In this document: in pieces, positions 23,735 to 31,788 of the stretch
How the letters are laid out: the number at the start of each line of letters is the position of its first letter
Numbering within the stretch: position 1 is the stretch's first letter
Source: an uncultured Bacteroidales bacterium
Lineage (GTDB): Bacteria > Bacteroidota > Bacteroidia > Bacteroidales > UBA932
Direction of reading: 5' to 3'
NCBI GenBank assembly: GCA_937900465.1
Contig: CALCEJ010000011.1
Coordinates: 1 to 50,655, forward strand
DNA: 50,655 bases
Notes under the pieces: generated by a model
What the model saw: the letters and a program-made list of their open reading frames with translations, nothing else
The model's database searches: none
Told to the model about the DNA's origin: nothing
Program-made: the position numbers and the translations under genes

Positions 23735-23791
23735 GATCCCACGACCTCCGGATTATGAATCCGACGCTCTAACCAGCTGAGCTACCCCGCC
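23718..23791 (-). tRNA. tRNA-Met (anticodon CAT)
   Basis: The minus strand folds as a cloverleaf: acceptor GGCGGGG/TCCCGCT, D arm with AGCTCAGCTGGTTAGAGC, anticodon arm TCGGA-TTCATAA-TCCGG (CAT), T arm GTGGG-ATCGTGA-CCCAC. CCA is not encoded. The T-loop is odd: ATCGTGA replaces TTCGAAT-type sequence, so positions 54 and 58 are A and T in place of T and A. Elongator Met is most likely, though a CAT-anticodon tRNA-Ile (lysidine-modified) is not excluded. Confidence 0.9.
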
Positions 23792-23807
23792 GTCGTTGTT
23801 TCAAAAT

Positions 23808-23836
23808 AAAAATCAGCTTGACGAAGGCTGATTTTT
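23808..23836 (-). terminator. Hairpin between tRNA-Gln and tRNA-Met
   Basis: Minus strand: AAAAATCAGC, a 9-base loop, GCTGATTTTT, then ATTTT. It directly follows the tRNA-Gln CCA and could end that transcript or mark RNA processing between the two tRNAs. Confidence 0.55.
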
Positions 23837-23909
23837 GGTTGAGATAGAAGGACTCGAACCCTCACTGACAGAGCCAGAATCTGTAGTGCTACCATTACAC
23901 CATATCTCA
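23836..23909 (-). tRNA. tRNA-Gln (anticodon CTG)
   Basis: Cloverleaf on the minus strand: acceptor TGAGATA/TATCTCA, D arm GGTGTAATGGTAGCAC, anticodon arm ACAGA-TTCTGGC-TCTGT (CTG), T arm with GGTTCGAGTCC, discriminator A and an encoded CCA (23836-23838). It lies 44 bases upstream of tRNA-Met on the same strand. Confidence 0.93.
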
Positions 23910-24032
23910 ATTTCACGTTTGCCGCCTTTCGGCGCAAATGGCCCTCAACTGCCTTTCGGCGTTTTGGGACTGCAAATGTACAACTTTTTTCCCAATCTGC
24001 AAGAGTTTCCTCCGTTTTTCCACGAAAAACCC

Positions 24033-24040
24033 TATCTTTG
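24033..24040 (+). promoter_or_regulatory. -7 box of the hypothetical-ispF-queH operon
   Basis: TATCTTTG, only 5 bases before a first in-frame ATG (24046) and 17 before a second (24058). Transcription would start about at the first ATG. Confidence 0.5.
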
Positions 24041-24057
24041 CAGCAATGAAGACAGCA

Positions 24058-24603
24058 ATGAAGACAGTAATATATCTTCGGGCAGCCGTCGTTGCACTCG
24101 CCCTTGCGGTTTCCGCATCCGCCGGAGCTCAGATCCGGACATATTCCGACATCGACTCGGAAAGTTTCGTCATCGGCCTTGACCAGTATTATTTCGGAGA
24201 GGCAGGATCCCTTGCCTTCAAGGTTGGGACGATGTCCTGCCGGGCGGAGATTGCCCCTTCCGGAGTAATTCTCGGAGCAGGGAGGGGGATGATGGAGCTG
24301 GAACTGGAGGATGGAGATGTAATCGTGGGAATTCACGACTTTACGGGCGACAACCTCCCGGAGGCAGTCGCGGCCGTGCGCACTCCGGACGCTATTATTT
24401 TCCACGTGTACAAGCTTGAGCAAGGGACTTGGATCCCTATCGGGCGTATCGGCGCCACCGGCGAAGGCGTAACGGAAGTCCGTGTGTTCCGTCAGGCCGT
24501 GACTATCCGCGACAAGAAGGCCGGCGCGCTTTATACCTGGACCTTCCACGGCGACAAGTTCGACTTCAAATCCTCCTCAGGGAAAAACGATCCTACCCCA
24601 TGA
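24058..24603 (+). CDS. Secreted hypothetical protein, 181 aa
   Basis: From ATG 24058 the protein has a signal peptide (MKTVIYLRAAVVALALAVSASAGAQ spread over the first 25 residues, cleavage near GAQ) and a beta-rich body with DLPEAVAAVRTPDAI-like segments that resemble a single propeller blade. No family is recognised. The earlier ATG at 24046 is possible but would need a leaderless transcript. The stop overlaps the ispF start (ATGA), so it is translationally coupled to isoprenoid synthesis without an evident functional link. Confidence 0.7.
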   Translation: MKTVIYLRAAVVALALAVSASAGAQIRTYSDIDSESFVIGLDQYYFGEAGSLAFKVGTMSCRAEIAPSGVILGAGRGMMELELEDGDVIVGIHDFTGDNLPEAVAAVRTPDAIIFHVYKLEQGTWIPIGRIGATGEGVTEVRVFRQAVTIRDKKAGALYTWTFHGDKFDFKSSSGKNDPTP

Positions 24604-25076
24604 TACGCATCGGCCAGGGCTATGATGTCCATAGAATCGAAGAGGGTTTGCCCATGTGGCTCTCGGGCATCAGAATCCCTTCGGACCGCGGTTTCGTCGC
24701 CCACTCTGACGGCGATGTGGCTATCCACGCGCTATGCGATGCGCTTCTCGGAGCGCTTGCGCTCGGGGATATCGGCCATCTGTTCCCTGATACGGATCCC
24801 GCGTGGAAGGGTGTTGACAGCAAACTGCTGCTCCGTGAGGTGTATTCCCGCGTTACTGCCGCCGGCTATAAGCTTGTCAATGCAGACATCACTGTCGCCC
24901 TTCAGGCGCCGAAGCTCGCGCCGCACATTCTGTCTATGAGGGAATGTCTCGCTTCCGTTATGTCGGTCGATGTTTCCTCTATCTCCGTAAAGGCCACCAC
25001 GACCGAGCGACTCGGCTTCGTCGGACGCGGCGAGGGCTGTGAGGTATGGGCCGTAGTTTGTGTTTCCAATGAATAA
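24600..25076 (+). CDS. ispF: 2-C-methyl-D-erythritol 2,4-cyclodiphosphate synthase
   Basis: Fifth step of the MEP isoprenoid pathway, cyclising CDP-ME 2-phosphate in the cytoplasm. The 158-residue protein has the zinc ligands in GYDVHR (Asp9, His11), the second motif AHSDGDVAIHALCDALLGAL with His43, DIGHLFPDTD near residue 57, and the C-terminal KATTTERLGFVGRGEG. All expected residues are present and the length is typical. The annotated start overlaps the upstream stop by 4 bases. Confidence 0.97.
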   Translation: MIRIGQGYDVHRIEEGLPMWLSGIRIPSDRGFVAHSDGDVAIHALCDALLGALALGDIGHLFPDTDPAWKGVDSKLLLREVYSRVTAAGYKLVNADITVALQAPKLAPHILSMRECLASVMSVDVSSISVKATTTERLGFVGRGEGCEVWAVVCVSNE

Positions 25077-25680
25077 GGACGCGTCGGAGCGCAAGTTGCC
25101 GATTGTCACGGTCCCCGGAGGCGGAAAGCTCCTCCTTCACGCCTGCTGCGCCCCGTGCTCCGGGGCTATAGTCGAATGTCTCGTCTTGAGCGGAATCCGC
25201 CCGGTGGTGTTCTTCTCAAATTCAAATATCACCCCGCGGGAAGAGTACGAGAAGCGCCGCGACGAGTGCCGCAGATATGCGGAAGATATGGGACTTGAGT
25301 TCGTGGAGGATGTGTATGACCACGACAACTGGCTCTCGGTTGTTTCCCCCGGGCTCGAAAATGCGCCCGAGCGCGGCCCCCGCTGCCTGAAGTGCTTTAA
25401 ATACCGCCTTTCCCGCGCAGCCGCATACGCCTCCTCCCACGGCTTCGACGTTCTCACCACCACCCTCGCATCCTCCCGCTGGAAAGACCTCTCACAGGTC
25501 GCCTCTGCCGGAGGCGCAGCCTCCTCCGAAGCGGGCGGCGTCACTTTCTGGGACCAGAACTGGCGGAAAGGAGGACTGCAGGAGCGCCGCGGCGAGATTA
25601 TTCGCGAACGGTGCTTCTACAACCAGACCTTCTGCGGGTGCGAGTTCTCAAAAAAGCGTCAGGGAGAAGAAAACCCTTAG
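25069..25680 (+). CDS. queH: Epoxyqueuosine reductase QueH
   Basis: QueH converts epoxyqueuosine to queuosine in tRNA, replacing QueG. Family marks are LLLHACCAPCSG with Cys26, Cys27 and Cys30, CLKCFKYRL with Cys106 and Cys109, and the C-terminal CFYNQTFCGC (Cys182, Cys189, Cys191). These supply iron-sulfur and metal sites. An extra 15-residue Gly/Ala-rich stretch (about 145-157, ASAGGAASSEAGG) interrupts the region that is usually a compact loop. ATG 25069 lies inside the last codons of ispF, so the two are coupled. Confidence 0.92.
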   Translation: MNKDASERKLPIVTVPGGGKLLLHACCAPCSGAIVECLVLSGIRPVVFFSNSNITPREEYEKRRDECRRYAEDMGLEFVEDVYDHDNWLSVVSPGLENAPERGPRCLKCFKYRLSRAAAYASSHGFDVLTTTLASSRWKDLSQVASAGGAASSEAGGVTFWDQNWRKGGLQERRGEIIRERCFYNQTFCGCEFSKKRQGEENP

Positions 25681-26105
25681 AATTCGTATAGGTTGATGCC
25701 GGTCTCCGCATCAGCTCTCCGGCCCACGACAGCGCCTTCAAAAGACTCCACAAAGAGCTCGCAGGCTCCGTTGATCCGCCCGTTGAGAAGATGTCCGCCG
25801 ATGCAGGTGTAATCGCTGCGGCTTGCCGTGATGTGAAGGTGCAGGTACGGCTTCCCGCCCTTGCGGGAGATGTTCCCGGTAAGGTTGGTGATTTCCATCT
25901 GCTCGGAAAAAGTCTTGTCGACGTACTTGTTCGTCGCCGGGTCGAGGTAACGGAATGTTGCCTCAGAGACTGCCCCGAGGCCGGTTATGCTCCCCGCAGT
26001 GATATCTTTTTCTTCACAGAAGGCCGTAAGCGCCTCTATTATTCCGACGTGATTGTCAAGACTGAGGACGAACACGCCTTTTCTGACTTCTTTAGACTGG
26101 TACAT
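25677..26105 (-). CDS. PPC/DUF296 domain protein, 142 aa
   Basis: Single PPC (plants and prokaryotes conserved) domain: GVFVLSLDNHVGIIEALTAF, GSITGLGAVSEATFRY, then PYLHLHITAS and GGHLLNGRINGACELFV with the conserved His and Gly residues that form the trimeric core and possible metal site. In bacteria the function is undefined, with some members proposed as DNA-binding or metal-binding. ATG 26105 follows the SprT stop by 7 bases, placing it last in the pncA operon. It overlaps the queH stop by 4 bases in convergent orientation. Confidence 0.85.
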   Translation of the reverse strand: MYQSKEVRKGVFVLSLDNHVGIIEALTAFCEEKDITAGSITGLGAVSEATFRYLDPATNKYVDKTFSEQMEITNLTGNISRKGGKPYLHLHITASRSDYTCIGGHLLNGRINGACELFVESFEGAVVGRRADAETGINLYEF

Positions 26106-26112
26106 AGTATGA

Positions 26113-26751
26113 TTATTCCAAATGTTTATAGACAAGGCCCATGTCCGTAAACACGACATTCTGTGCCGTGGAACAGGGGAATCGGTTGAAATAAGGGTCA
26201 TCCGTCGGGTGCATTTCAAGGGAGGCGATGCGGCCGGTGCGGAGCATCCGCCGGCGCCAGAGCGAGGCACGGGACTCATCGGCCGGAAGGACTTTGATTC
26301 CGGTACGGCCGTCTTTCAGCGAGACAATGGAGACGATATGGGCCCTCGAGCGGGTGTCGTACAGCTTCTCACGGTCTTCAGGGGTGAATTTATGCGATAC
26401 GGTGATGTGACGGCCGAAGCGCCCGTTTATGTCCGACATCATTCCCCGGAAGAGCCTTCCGTGGGCCGATGTATCTTTTATTCCGCGGGAAAGTATGCTG
26501 TAGTGGATCATCTCGTGAATCAGGATATCATCGATCTGATCTTCCGGAAGGTCCACCGCCGCGCTGATGCGTATCCGGAAATCGTAGTACTGTTCTCCGC
26601 CGAAAAGCTTTCTTTGGCGCTTGTACAGGCATTGGCCAAGGTATGTCCGGGAGCGTCCTACAGAGATGGGCACCTCCGCAAGACCTCCTCCGAAGCACAT
26701 CTCGTTGTACTTCCGGAAGCGTTCCTGGAGATATTCTGCCGTGGGTTTCAT
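26113..26751 (-). CDS. SprT-like zinc metalloprotease domain protein, 212 aa
   Basis: The SprT-like domain occupies residues 1-120. It begins with LQERFRKYNEMCFGGGL, continues with RTYLGQCLYKRQ, and contains the zinc motif HEMIHY (His79, Glu80, His83) with a later His in SAHGRLFRGMM. A C-terminal region of about 90 residues is unassigned. SprT-like (Spartan-related) proteins may cut proteins crosslinked to DNA, but bacterial roles are unproven. ATG 26751 was chosen over GTG 26760. Confidence 0.85.
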   Translation of the reverse strand: MKPTAEYLQERFRKYNEMCFGGGLAEVPISVGRSRTYLGQCLYKRQRKLFGGEQYYDFRIRISAAVDLPEDQIDDILIHEMIHYSILSRGIKDTSAHGRLFRGMMSDINGRFGRHITVSHKFTPEDREKLYDTRSRAHIVSIVSLKDGRTGIKVLPADESRASLWRRRMLRTGRIASLEMHPTDDPYFNRFPCSTAQNVVFTDMGLVYKHLE

Positions 26752-26766
26752 ATGGACCACGGACGA

Positions 26767-27198
26767 CTAGCGGAGGGGTAGGATATAGACATTCGTCTCG
26801 TGCCGGTCAAAGCCCAGACTGCGGTAGAGCTCATTCGCAGCGACGCGGCTGGGGCGTGATGTGAGATGGACATCGATTGGAGCGAAGCCGCGGGCGAATC
26901 CAAGGATATGCTCAAGAAGGCGGCGCCCAAGGTGCTGTCCGCGATAGTCCGCCCTGACAACCACATCCTCCACGATTCCCTTTTTCCCCAGCGGGGTATC
27001 ATAGGTGCAAAACGTGGCGCATCCCGCGAGATGTCCGCCTTCCGACAGGCAGAAAAGATGATTCGACTCCCCTTCGACGACAGCGCGGAACTGCCCCATC
27101 GTAAACCTGTTTCCGGGAGAGAGTGTGTCCATCAGAGCCTTCACCTCCGCATAAAGCTCAGGTGTCGCTGCATTAATTTCTTCAATGTCCATCAGCAC
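26767..27198 (-). CDS. GNAT-family N-acetyltransferase, 143 aa
   Basis: A compact GNAT domain. The acetyl-CoA pyrophosphate-binding motif appears as VVVRADYRGQHLGRRLLEHI near residue 82, and the C-terminal motif B has NELYRSLGFDRHETN. The substrate cannot be inferred. It starts 1 base after the pncA stop. Confidence 0.9.
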   Translation of the reverse strand: MLMDIEEINAATPELYAEVKALMDTLSPGNRFTMGQFRAVVEGESNHLFCLSEGGHLAGCATFCTYDTPLGKKGIVEDVVVRADYRGQHLGRRLLEHILGFARGFAPIDVHLTSRPSRVAANELYRSLGFDRHETNVYILPLR

Positions 27199-27199
27199 G

Positions 27200-27763
27200 C
27201 TATGCTTTCATTATCCAAGCGCCCATTTTCCGGATTTCCGGAAGGGCGGTCTTATGCCCCTCCGCATCTACCCATCCGAGGCAGGACTCCACGACTGTAA
27301 CCTTGAACCCTGCTCCAATAAGGTCCTTGACCGTATTGAGAACACAGTACTCCGTGGCGATACCCGTGACATAAACCCTTTCAATGCCCAGACGCCGGAG
27401 CGCCTCAGAGAGGCTTTCGCCGGCAGCGCTCCGCCCGTCGAAGCCGGAATACTGCTCCAGGGCGGGGTCACAGCCCTTGAAAAAAGTCTTTTCCGGGACG
27501 ACGTAAGGAAGCAGCGCCTCGTGAATCTCCCCTCCGTGGGTACCGGCGACGCAGTGGGGCGGCCAGGGGCCTCCCTGGGCAGCGAAGGAACAGTGGTTCG
27601 CCGGGTGATGGTCACAGACAAAAAGGGCGGGGAAAGCGGGATGATTCCGGATAAAGTTCACGGTCTCCTCCACGGCCTCTTCCGAATGTCCGCAGGCAAG
27701 TGCGCCTCCGGTTATGAAATCGTACAGTTCGTCAACGACGACAATCGCTTTTTTCATCGGCAT
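27200..27763 (-). CDS. pncA: Nicotinamidase/isochorismatase-family hydrolase
   Basis: It hydrolyses nicotinamide to nicotinate for NAD salvage. The 187-residue protein keeps the triad Asp11 (IVVVDELYDF), Lys96 (FFKGCDP) and Cys140 (GIATEYCVLNT), plus the metal-binding DHHPANH around residues 51-57. The upstream GGALACG and later GTHGGEIH segments match PncA rather than generic isochorismatases. It heads the minus-strand pncA-GNAT-SprT-PPC operon. Confidence 0.9.
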   Translation of the reverse strand: MPMKKAIVVVDELYDFITGGALACGHSEEAVEETVNFIRNHPAFPALFVCDHHPANHCSFAAQGGPWPPHCVAGTHGGEIHEALLPYVVPEKTFFKGCDPALEQYSGFDGRSAAGESLSEALRRLGIERVYVTGIATEYCVLNTVKDLIGAGFKVTVVESCLGWVDAEGHKTALPEIRKMGAWIMKA

Positions 27764-27780
27764 ATGTTTTATAGATATGG

Positions 27781-27788
27781 CAAAGATA
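27781..27788 (-). promoter_or_regulatory. -7 box of the pncA operon
   Basis: TATCTTTG on the minus strand, 17 bases before the pncA ATG; a TTTG lies 22 bases further upstream. Confidence 0.5.
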
Positions 27789-27820
27789 ATAATTTCTCAG
27801 CGTATCCCTACAAATAGGGA

Positions 27821-27851
27821 TTGACCGCGGGGTCAAAGAGGTGTATCTTTG
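27821..27851 (+). promoter_or_regulatory. Promoter of feoAB
   Basis: TTG (27821-27823), 20 bases, TATCTTTG (27844-27851), 31 bases before the ATG at 27883. Divergent from the pncA promoter. Confidence 0.6.
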
Positions 27852-27882
27852 CGCTCCAAAGCGCAAAAATCAGAACGAACCT

Positions 27883-30267
27883 ATGAAGTTGTCAGAACTC
27901 CCGACAGGGGAAAAAGGCGTAATCGTAAAGGTGAGCGGCCACGGAAGTTTCCGTAAGAGGCTTATCGAGATGGGATTTATCCAGGGAAAAGAGGTGAAAG
28001 TGGTGCTGAACGCCCCCCTTATGGACCCTATCGAATATGAAATAATCGGATATAAGCTGTCCCTCCGGAGGGAAGAGGCATCGAATATCGAAGTGGTGAC
28101 GGAAGAGGATGCGCGCGAGGCTCTCGTCAGCGACGAGCACCTCCAGGCGCTTCCCGGAGACCTTGACGAAAAACAGCGGCTGGACCGGGCCCTGTCGCAT
28201 CTTGCCGAGGAGCGCGGCCACGTCATCCGCGTCGCCCTCGTAGGAAACCCCAACTGCGGAAAGACCTCCCTGTTCAACATCGCTTCCGGAGCCCACGAGC
28301 ACGTTGGAAACTACTCCGGCGTGACCGTTGACGCAAAGGAAGGACACTTCGAGCACGGCGGATACAAGATCACCCTCGTGGACCTTCCCGGAACATATTC
28401 CCTGTCAGCCTACAGCCCTGAAGAGCTCTATGTGAGAAAGAATCTGATCGACGCTATGCCGGACGTGGTGATCAACGTCGTGGACGCATCGAATATCGAG
28501 AGGAACCTCTACCTCACCACGCAGATCATAGATATGAACCTCCGCACCGTCATCGCGCTGAATATGTACGACGAGATGAGGGCGAAAGGAGACACCATAG
28601 ATGTCGCGCAGCTCTCAAAGCTGCTCGGGACGCCCGTCTGTCCTACCGTAAGCCGGGACGGCGAAGGTATCCCGGAGCTTTTTGACACTGTGATCAAGAT
28701 ATACGAGCAGTCTGACCCCACCCTTTCCCGCCACATCCACGTCAACCACGGTGCGGAAATCGAAAAGAGCATCGACCGGATCAGGGATTTCATCCTCGGA
28801 GACGACGACCTCCGCTCACGCTACTCCGCAAGATACCTTGCAATCAAGTTCCTGGAATCGGACAAGGATATCGAAAATGTAGTCAGGAATCTCCCCCAGT
28901 ACAAAGAAATGGAGGCGGCCCGGGACGCGGAAGAAGCCAGGATCCAGGGGCTTCTGGGCACAAATCTGGAGTCCGCCATCGTGGACGCGAAATACGCCTT
29001 CATCCAGGGGGCCCTTACTGAGACTTACGTCCAGTTCAAGGAGGGGCGCGAAAGAAGGACCCTCACAGACAAGATAGACGCGATCGTAACCAACAAATGG
29101 GCCGCTTTCCCTATCTTCATTCTCCTGCTGTGGTTCATATTCTGGGCTACTTTCACGATAGGCCAGTACCCTATGGACTGGATTGAGTGGCTGGTCCAGA
29201 AATTCGGTGACTTTGTGGGGAGTTATATGAATGAGGGATGGGTAAAGGACCTTGTCATCGACGGGGTCATCGGCGGAGTTGGCAGCGTCCTCGTGTTCCT
29301 TCCGAACATTCTGATCCTGTACCTTTTCATCTCCCTGATGGAGGACAGCGGATATATGGCCAGGGCTGCGTTCATCGTGGACAAGCTTATGCACCGGATC
29401 GGGCTTCACGGAAAGTCGTTCATCCCTATGGTAATGGGCTTTGGATGTAATGTCCCGGCGATTATGGCGACAAGGTCCATCGAAAACCGCAAGAGCCGCC
29501 TTATCACCATCGCGATAATCCCGTTTATGTCCTGCGCGGGAAGGCTTCCGATCTTTGTCCTTCTTGCAGGGGCGTTCTTCCCGAAGAACGCTGCTACGGC
29601 GCTACTGGGGATATACCTTCTCGGTGTCGTGCTGGCCATCCTGTCTGCGCTTGTCCTGAGGAAATTCGTCAAGGACGATGACCTTCCGTTCGTTATGGAG
29701 CTGCCGCCGTACCGCGTTCCTACCGCGAAGGCCATATGGCGCCACACCTGGGAAAAGGGCAAGCAGTATCTCGAGAAGATGGCTACGACCATCCTCATCT
29801 TCTCCGTCGCAATCTGGTTTATGGGCTACTTCCCGCGTCACGAGGGACAGACGGCTGCATATCAGCAGGAACATTCGATCATAGGCACCGTGGGCAAGGC
29901 TGTCGAGCCTGTGCTCGAGCCGCTCGGATTCAACTGGAAGATGGACGTGGGCCTTCTCGCAGGCATTGGCGCGAAGGAGCTTGTCGTCAGCACGCTTGGC
30001 GTGATGTATTCGCAGGGTGGCGAGGAGTTCGAAGGTGACGAGCACGACACCAAACTCCAGGCCTCGCTGAAGGGCGACCTCTCCACCGCCGCAGGACTTG
30101 CGTATATGGTCTTCGTCCTGCTGTACTTCCCCTGCATCGCGACGTTCGTTGCGATAAAGAATGAGACGGGGAAATGGAGATGGGCTATACTGTGCGCCGT
30201 ATATACTATGCTGGTGGCGTGGATATTCGGTTTCTTCGCGTACAGGATAGGACTTTTGCTGTGGTAA
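27883..30267 (+). CDS. feoB: FeoA-FeoB fusion ferrous iron transporter, 794 aa
   Basis: Residues 1-75 are an FeoA SH3-like domain (KLSELPTGEKGVIVKVSGHG, RLIEMGFIQGKEV). The FeoB part starts near residue 110 with a GTPase: G1 GNPNCGKTS (121-129), G2 YSGVT, G3 DLPGTYSL, G4 NMYD and G5 SRDGEG. After a helical GDI-like region come about eight to ten membrane segments with the Gate motifs ending ...FIPFMSCAGRLPIFVLLAG and NVPAIMATRSIENRKSR. It imports Fe2+ across the inner membrane. Such fusions are common in Bacteroidetes. ATG 27883 follows the promoter, and an upstream TTG frame extension was rejected. Confidence 0.96.
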   Translation: MKLSELPTGEKGVIVKVSGHGSFRKRLIEMGFIQGKEVKVVLNAPLMDPIEYEIIGYKLSLRREEASNIEVVTEEDAREALVSDEHLQALPGDLDEKQRLDRALSHLAEERGHVIRVALVGNPNCGKTSLFNIASGAHEHVGNYSGVTVDAKEGHFEHGGYKITLVDLPGTYSLSAYSPEELYVRKNLIDAMPDVVINVVDASNIERNLYLTTQIIDMNLRTVIALNMYDEMRAKGDTIDVAQLSKLLGTPVCPTVSRDGEGIPELFDTVIKIYEQSDPTLSRHIHVNHGAEIEKSIDRIRDFILGDDDLRSRYSARYLAIKFLESDKDIENVVRNLPQYKEMEAARDAEEARIQGLLGTNLESAIVDAKYAFIQGALTETYVQFKEGRERRTLTDKIDAIVTNKWAAFPIFILLLWFIFWATFTIGQYPMDWIEWLVQKFGDFVGSYMNEGWVKDLVIDGVIGGVGSVLVFLPNILILYLFISLMEDSGYMARAAFIVDKLMHRIGLHGKSFIPMVMGFGCNVPAIMATRSIENRKSRLITIAIIPFMSCAGRLPIFVLLAGAFFPKNAATALLGIYLLGVVLAILSALVLRKFVKDDDLPFVMELPPYRVPTAKAIWRHTWEKGKQYLEKMATTILIFSVAIWFMGYFPRHEGQTAAYQQEHSIIGTVGKAVEPVLEPLGFNWKMDVGLLAGIGAKELVVSTLGVMYSQGGEEFEGDEHDTKLQASLKGDLSTAAGLAYMVFVLLYFPCIATFVAIKNETGKWRWAILCAVYTMLVAWIFGFFAYRIGLLLW

Positions 30268-30284
30268 TTCTAAAGGATTATTAC

Positions 30285-30292
30285 TATCTTTG
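30285..30292 (+). promoter_or_regulatory. -7 box of the hemerythrin-LuxR gene
   Basis: TATCTTTG ends 8 bases before the ATG at 30301, implying an almost leaderless mRNA. No TTG at proper spacing. Confidence 0.45.
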
Positions 30293-30300
30293 TGTCCGTA

Positions 30301-31188
30301 ATGGCTGAGAAAAAAGACTTTATGGTATTTACCGGCGATGTCAAGATGGGAGACATCGTCGATGCGAATCCCTCGCTACTGAGGATATTCCATAGGATGG
30401 GTATGAGGATGGGATTCGGCGAGTCAACGGTAGACCAGGCCTGTGCCCAGGCCGGTGTAGACCCGTTAACATTCCTCCTTATCATCAAGATATACACCGT
30501 GTCGGACTACGTTCCCTCAAAGGAGGAACTTGACTCCGTCCGGGTGGAGGATATAATGACCTACCTGTACAACTCCCACAAATACTATCTGGAGGAGTCC
30601 CTCCCGGCAATCGAAGAGGCTATCGACCATCTTCTCCTCCCCGCGACGAGCCCCCAGAAAGCCGTTGTTACAAGCTTTTTCAACGAGTACAAAAGAGAGC
30701 TCCAGGAGCATTTCGCCTACGAGGAGGAAAAGGTATTCCCTTACCTTGAGGCAATCTCTTCCGGCAGCGCCGCAAACCGCTATGAGGGCCGCTTCGAAGA
30801 AGACCATACAAACATCGAAGAGAAAATCGGAGACCTTAAGAACATTGTCCTCAAGTATATTCCCCCTTCCTGCGACTCCCTCGAGGCTTCAAGGCTGCTT
30901 GTCAACATCTACGCCCTGGAGGAGGACCTCGAGCGCCACAGTGACGTCGAGGACAAGGTCCTTATCCCCCTCATCCGCAAGGATGAACTTTCAGCCCGCG
31001 AGAAGGAAATTCTCGTGAGCGTAGCTATGGGCAAACTCAATAAGGAAATTGCGGACGAATATGACATCTCTATCCATACCGTCATCACCCACCGCAAGAA
31101 CATAACCCGGAAAACCGGAATCAAGACTGTCGCCGGCCTTACCGTGTATGCTATCCTCAACGGACTCATAGACCCTTCTACAATATGA
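30301..31188 (+). CDS. Hemerythrin (HHE) domain fused to LuxR-type HTH, 295 aa
   Basis: Three parts are visible. Residues about 6-60 resemble the ScdA N-terminal domain (VKMGDIVDANPSLLRIFHRMG) but without its Cys. Residues about 80-215 form a hemerythrin di-iron four-helix bundle with ligand pairs H-x3-E: HKYYLEE, HFAYEEEK, EEDHTNIEEK and RHSDVEDK. Residues about 230-293 are a LuxR/GerE helix-turn-helix (LSAREKEILVSVAMGKLNKE, ISIHTVITHRKNI). The combination predicts a transcription factor that senses oxygen, nitric oxide or iron through its di-iron site. It lies right after feoB and overlaps apt by 4 bases. Confidence 0.88.
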   Translation: MAEKKDFMVFTGDVKMGDIVDANPSLLRIFHRMGMRMGFGESTVDQACAQAGVDPLTFLLIIKIYTVSDYVPSKEELDSVRVEDIMTYLYNSHKYYLEESLPAIEEAIDHLLLPATSPQKAVVTSFFNEYKRELQEHFAYEEEKVFPYLEAISSGSAANRYEGRFEEDHTNIEEKIGDLKNIVLKYIPPSCDSLEASRLLVNIYALEEDLERHSDVEDKVLIPLIRKDELSAREKEILVSVAMGKLNKEIADEYDISIHTVITHRKNITRKTGIKTVAGLTVYAILNGLIDPSTI

Positions 31189-31754
31189 ACTACAAGGAAA
31201 TCCTCAAGTTTTACCCCGACTTCCCCGTCGCGGGTGTCAATTTCGTTGACATTATTCCTTTCATCCAGGACAAAGACGTCTTCAAGAGCCTCGTAATGGA
31301 CCTTTCCGCACTGTGCGACAGTCCCAATATCGCCGCTCCCGAAGCCCGCGGATTCCTCTTTGCCGCGCCTATGCTTGTCCTCGCTGACCACGTCAAAAAC
31401 GTCGTCCCAATCCGCAAGAAGGGAAAACTTCCCTACGCTGAAGGCGACCTCGTGGGTGTTGACATCGTAAAGGAATACGGCCGGGATTCCCTGTTCTTCC
31501 GCCTCAGCGATATCGCTGCCGGAGAGCCCGGAGAGGACGGCACCATAGGCCTGACGCTCTTTGACGATGTCCTCGCAACAGGCGGCACCGCCCGCGGTCT
31601 CGCCAAAAAGCTCGAGGAGTGCTCCGTCTCTATCAAGGGAAAAACTTACAGGGTTCGAGTAACGGACTTTGTCTTCCTGGTGGAAATTGACGAACTCGGA
31701 GGCGCGGCAAAACTTACGGACATCGCGCCCGTAAAGTCACTCATCCATCTTTAG
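31185..31754 (+). CDS. apt: Adenine phosphoribosyltransferase-like enzyme, 189 aa
   Basis: Purine salvage enzyme making AMP from adenine and PRPP. Visible marks are the PDFPVAGVNFVDI opening, EARGFLFAAP near residue 53, VVPIRKKGKLP near 73 and the PRPP loop LTLFDDVLATGGTA (123-136). The last is slightly off the usual V-V-D-D-L-L-A-T-G-G-T form (Leu-Phe before DD), and a longer insert precedes it (residues 101-122). The start overlaps the regulator's stop (ATGA), so both are co-transcribed. Confidence 0.88.
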   Translation: MNYKEILKFYPDFPVAGVNFVDIIPFIQDKDVFKSLVMDLSALCDSPNIAAPEARGFLFAAPMLVLADHVKNVVPIRKKGKLPYAEGDLVGVDIVKEYGRDSLFFRLSDIAAGEPGEDGTIGLTLFDDVLATGGTARGLAKKLEECSVSIKGKTYRVRVTDFVFLVEIDELGGAAKLTDIAPVKSLIHL

Positions 31755-31788
31755 GACAAGGCGTCCGGGAAGCGGCACCGGGGAGGCG

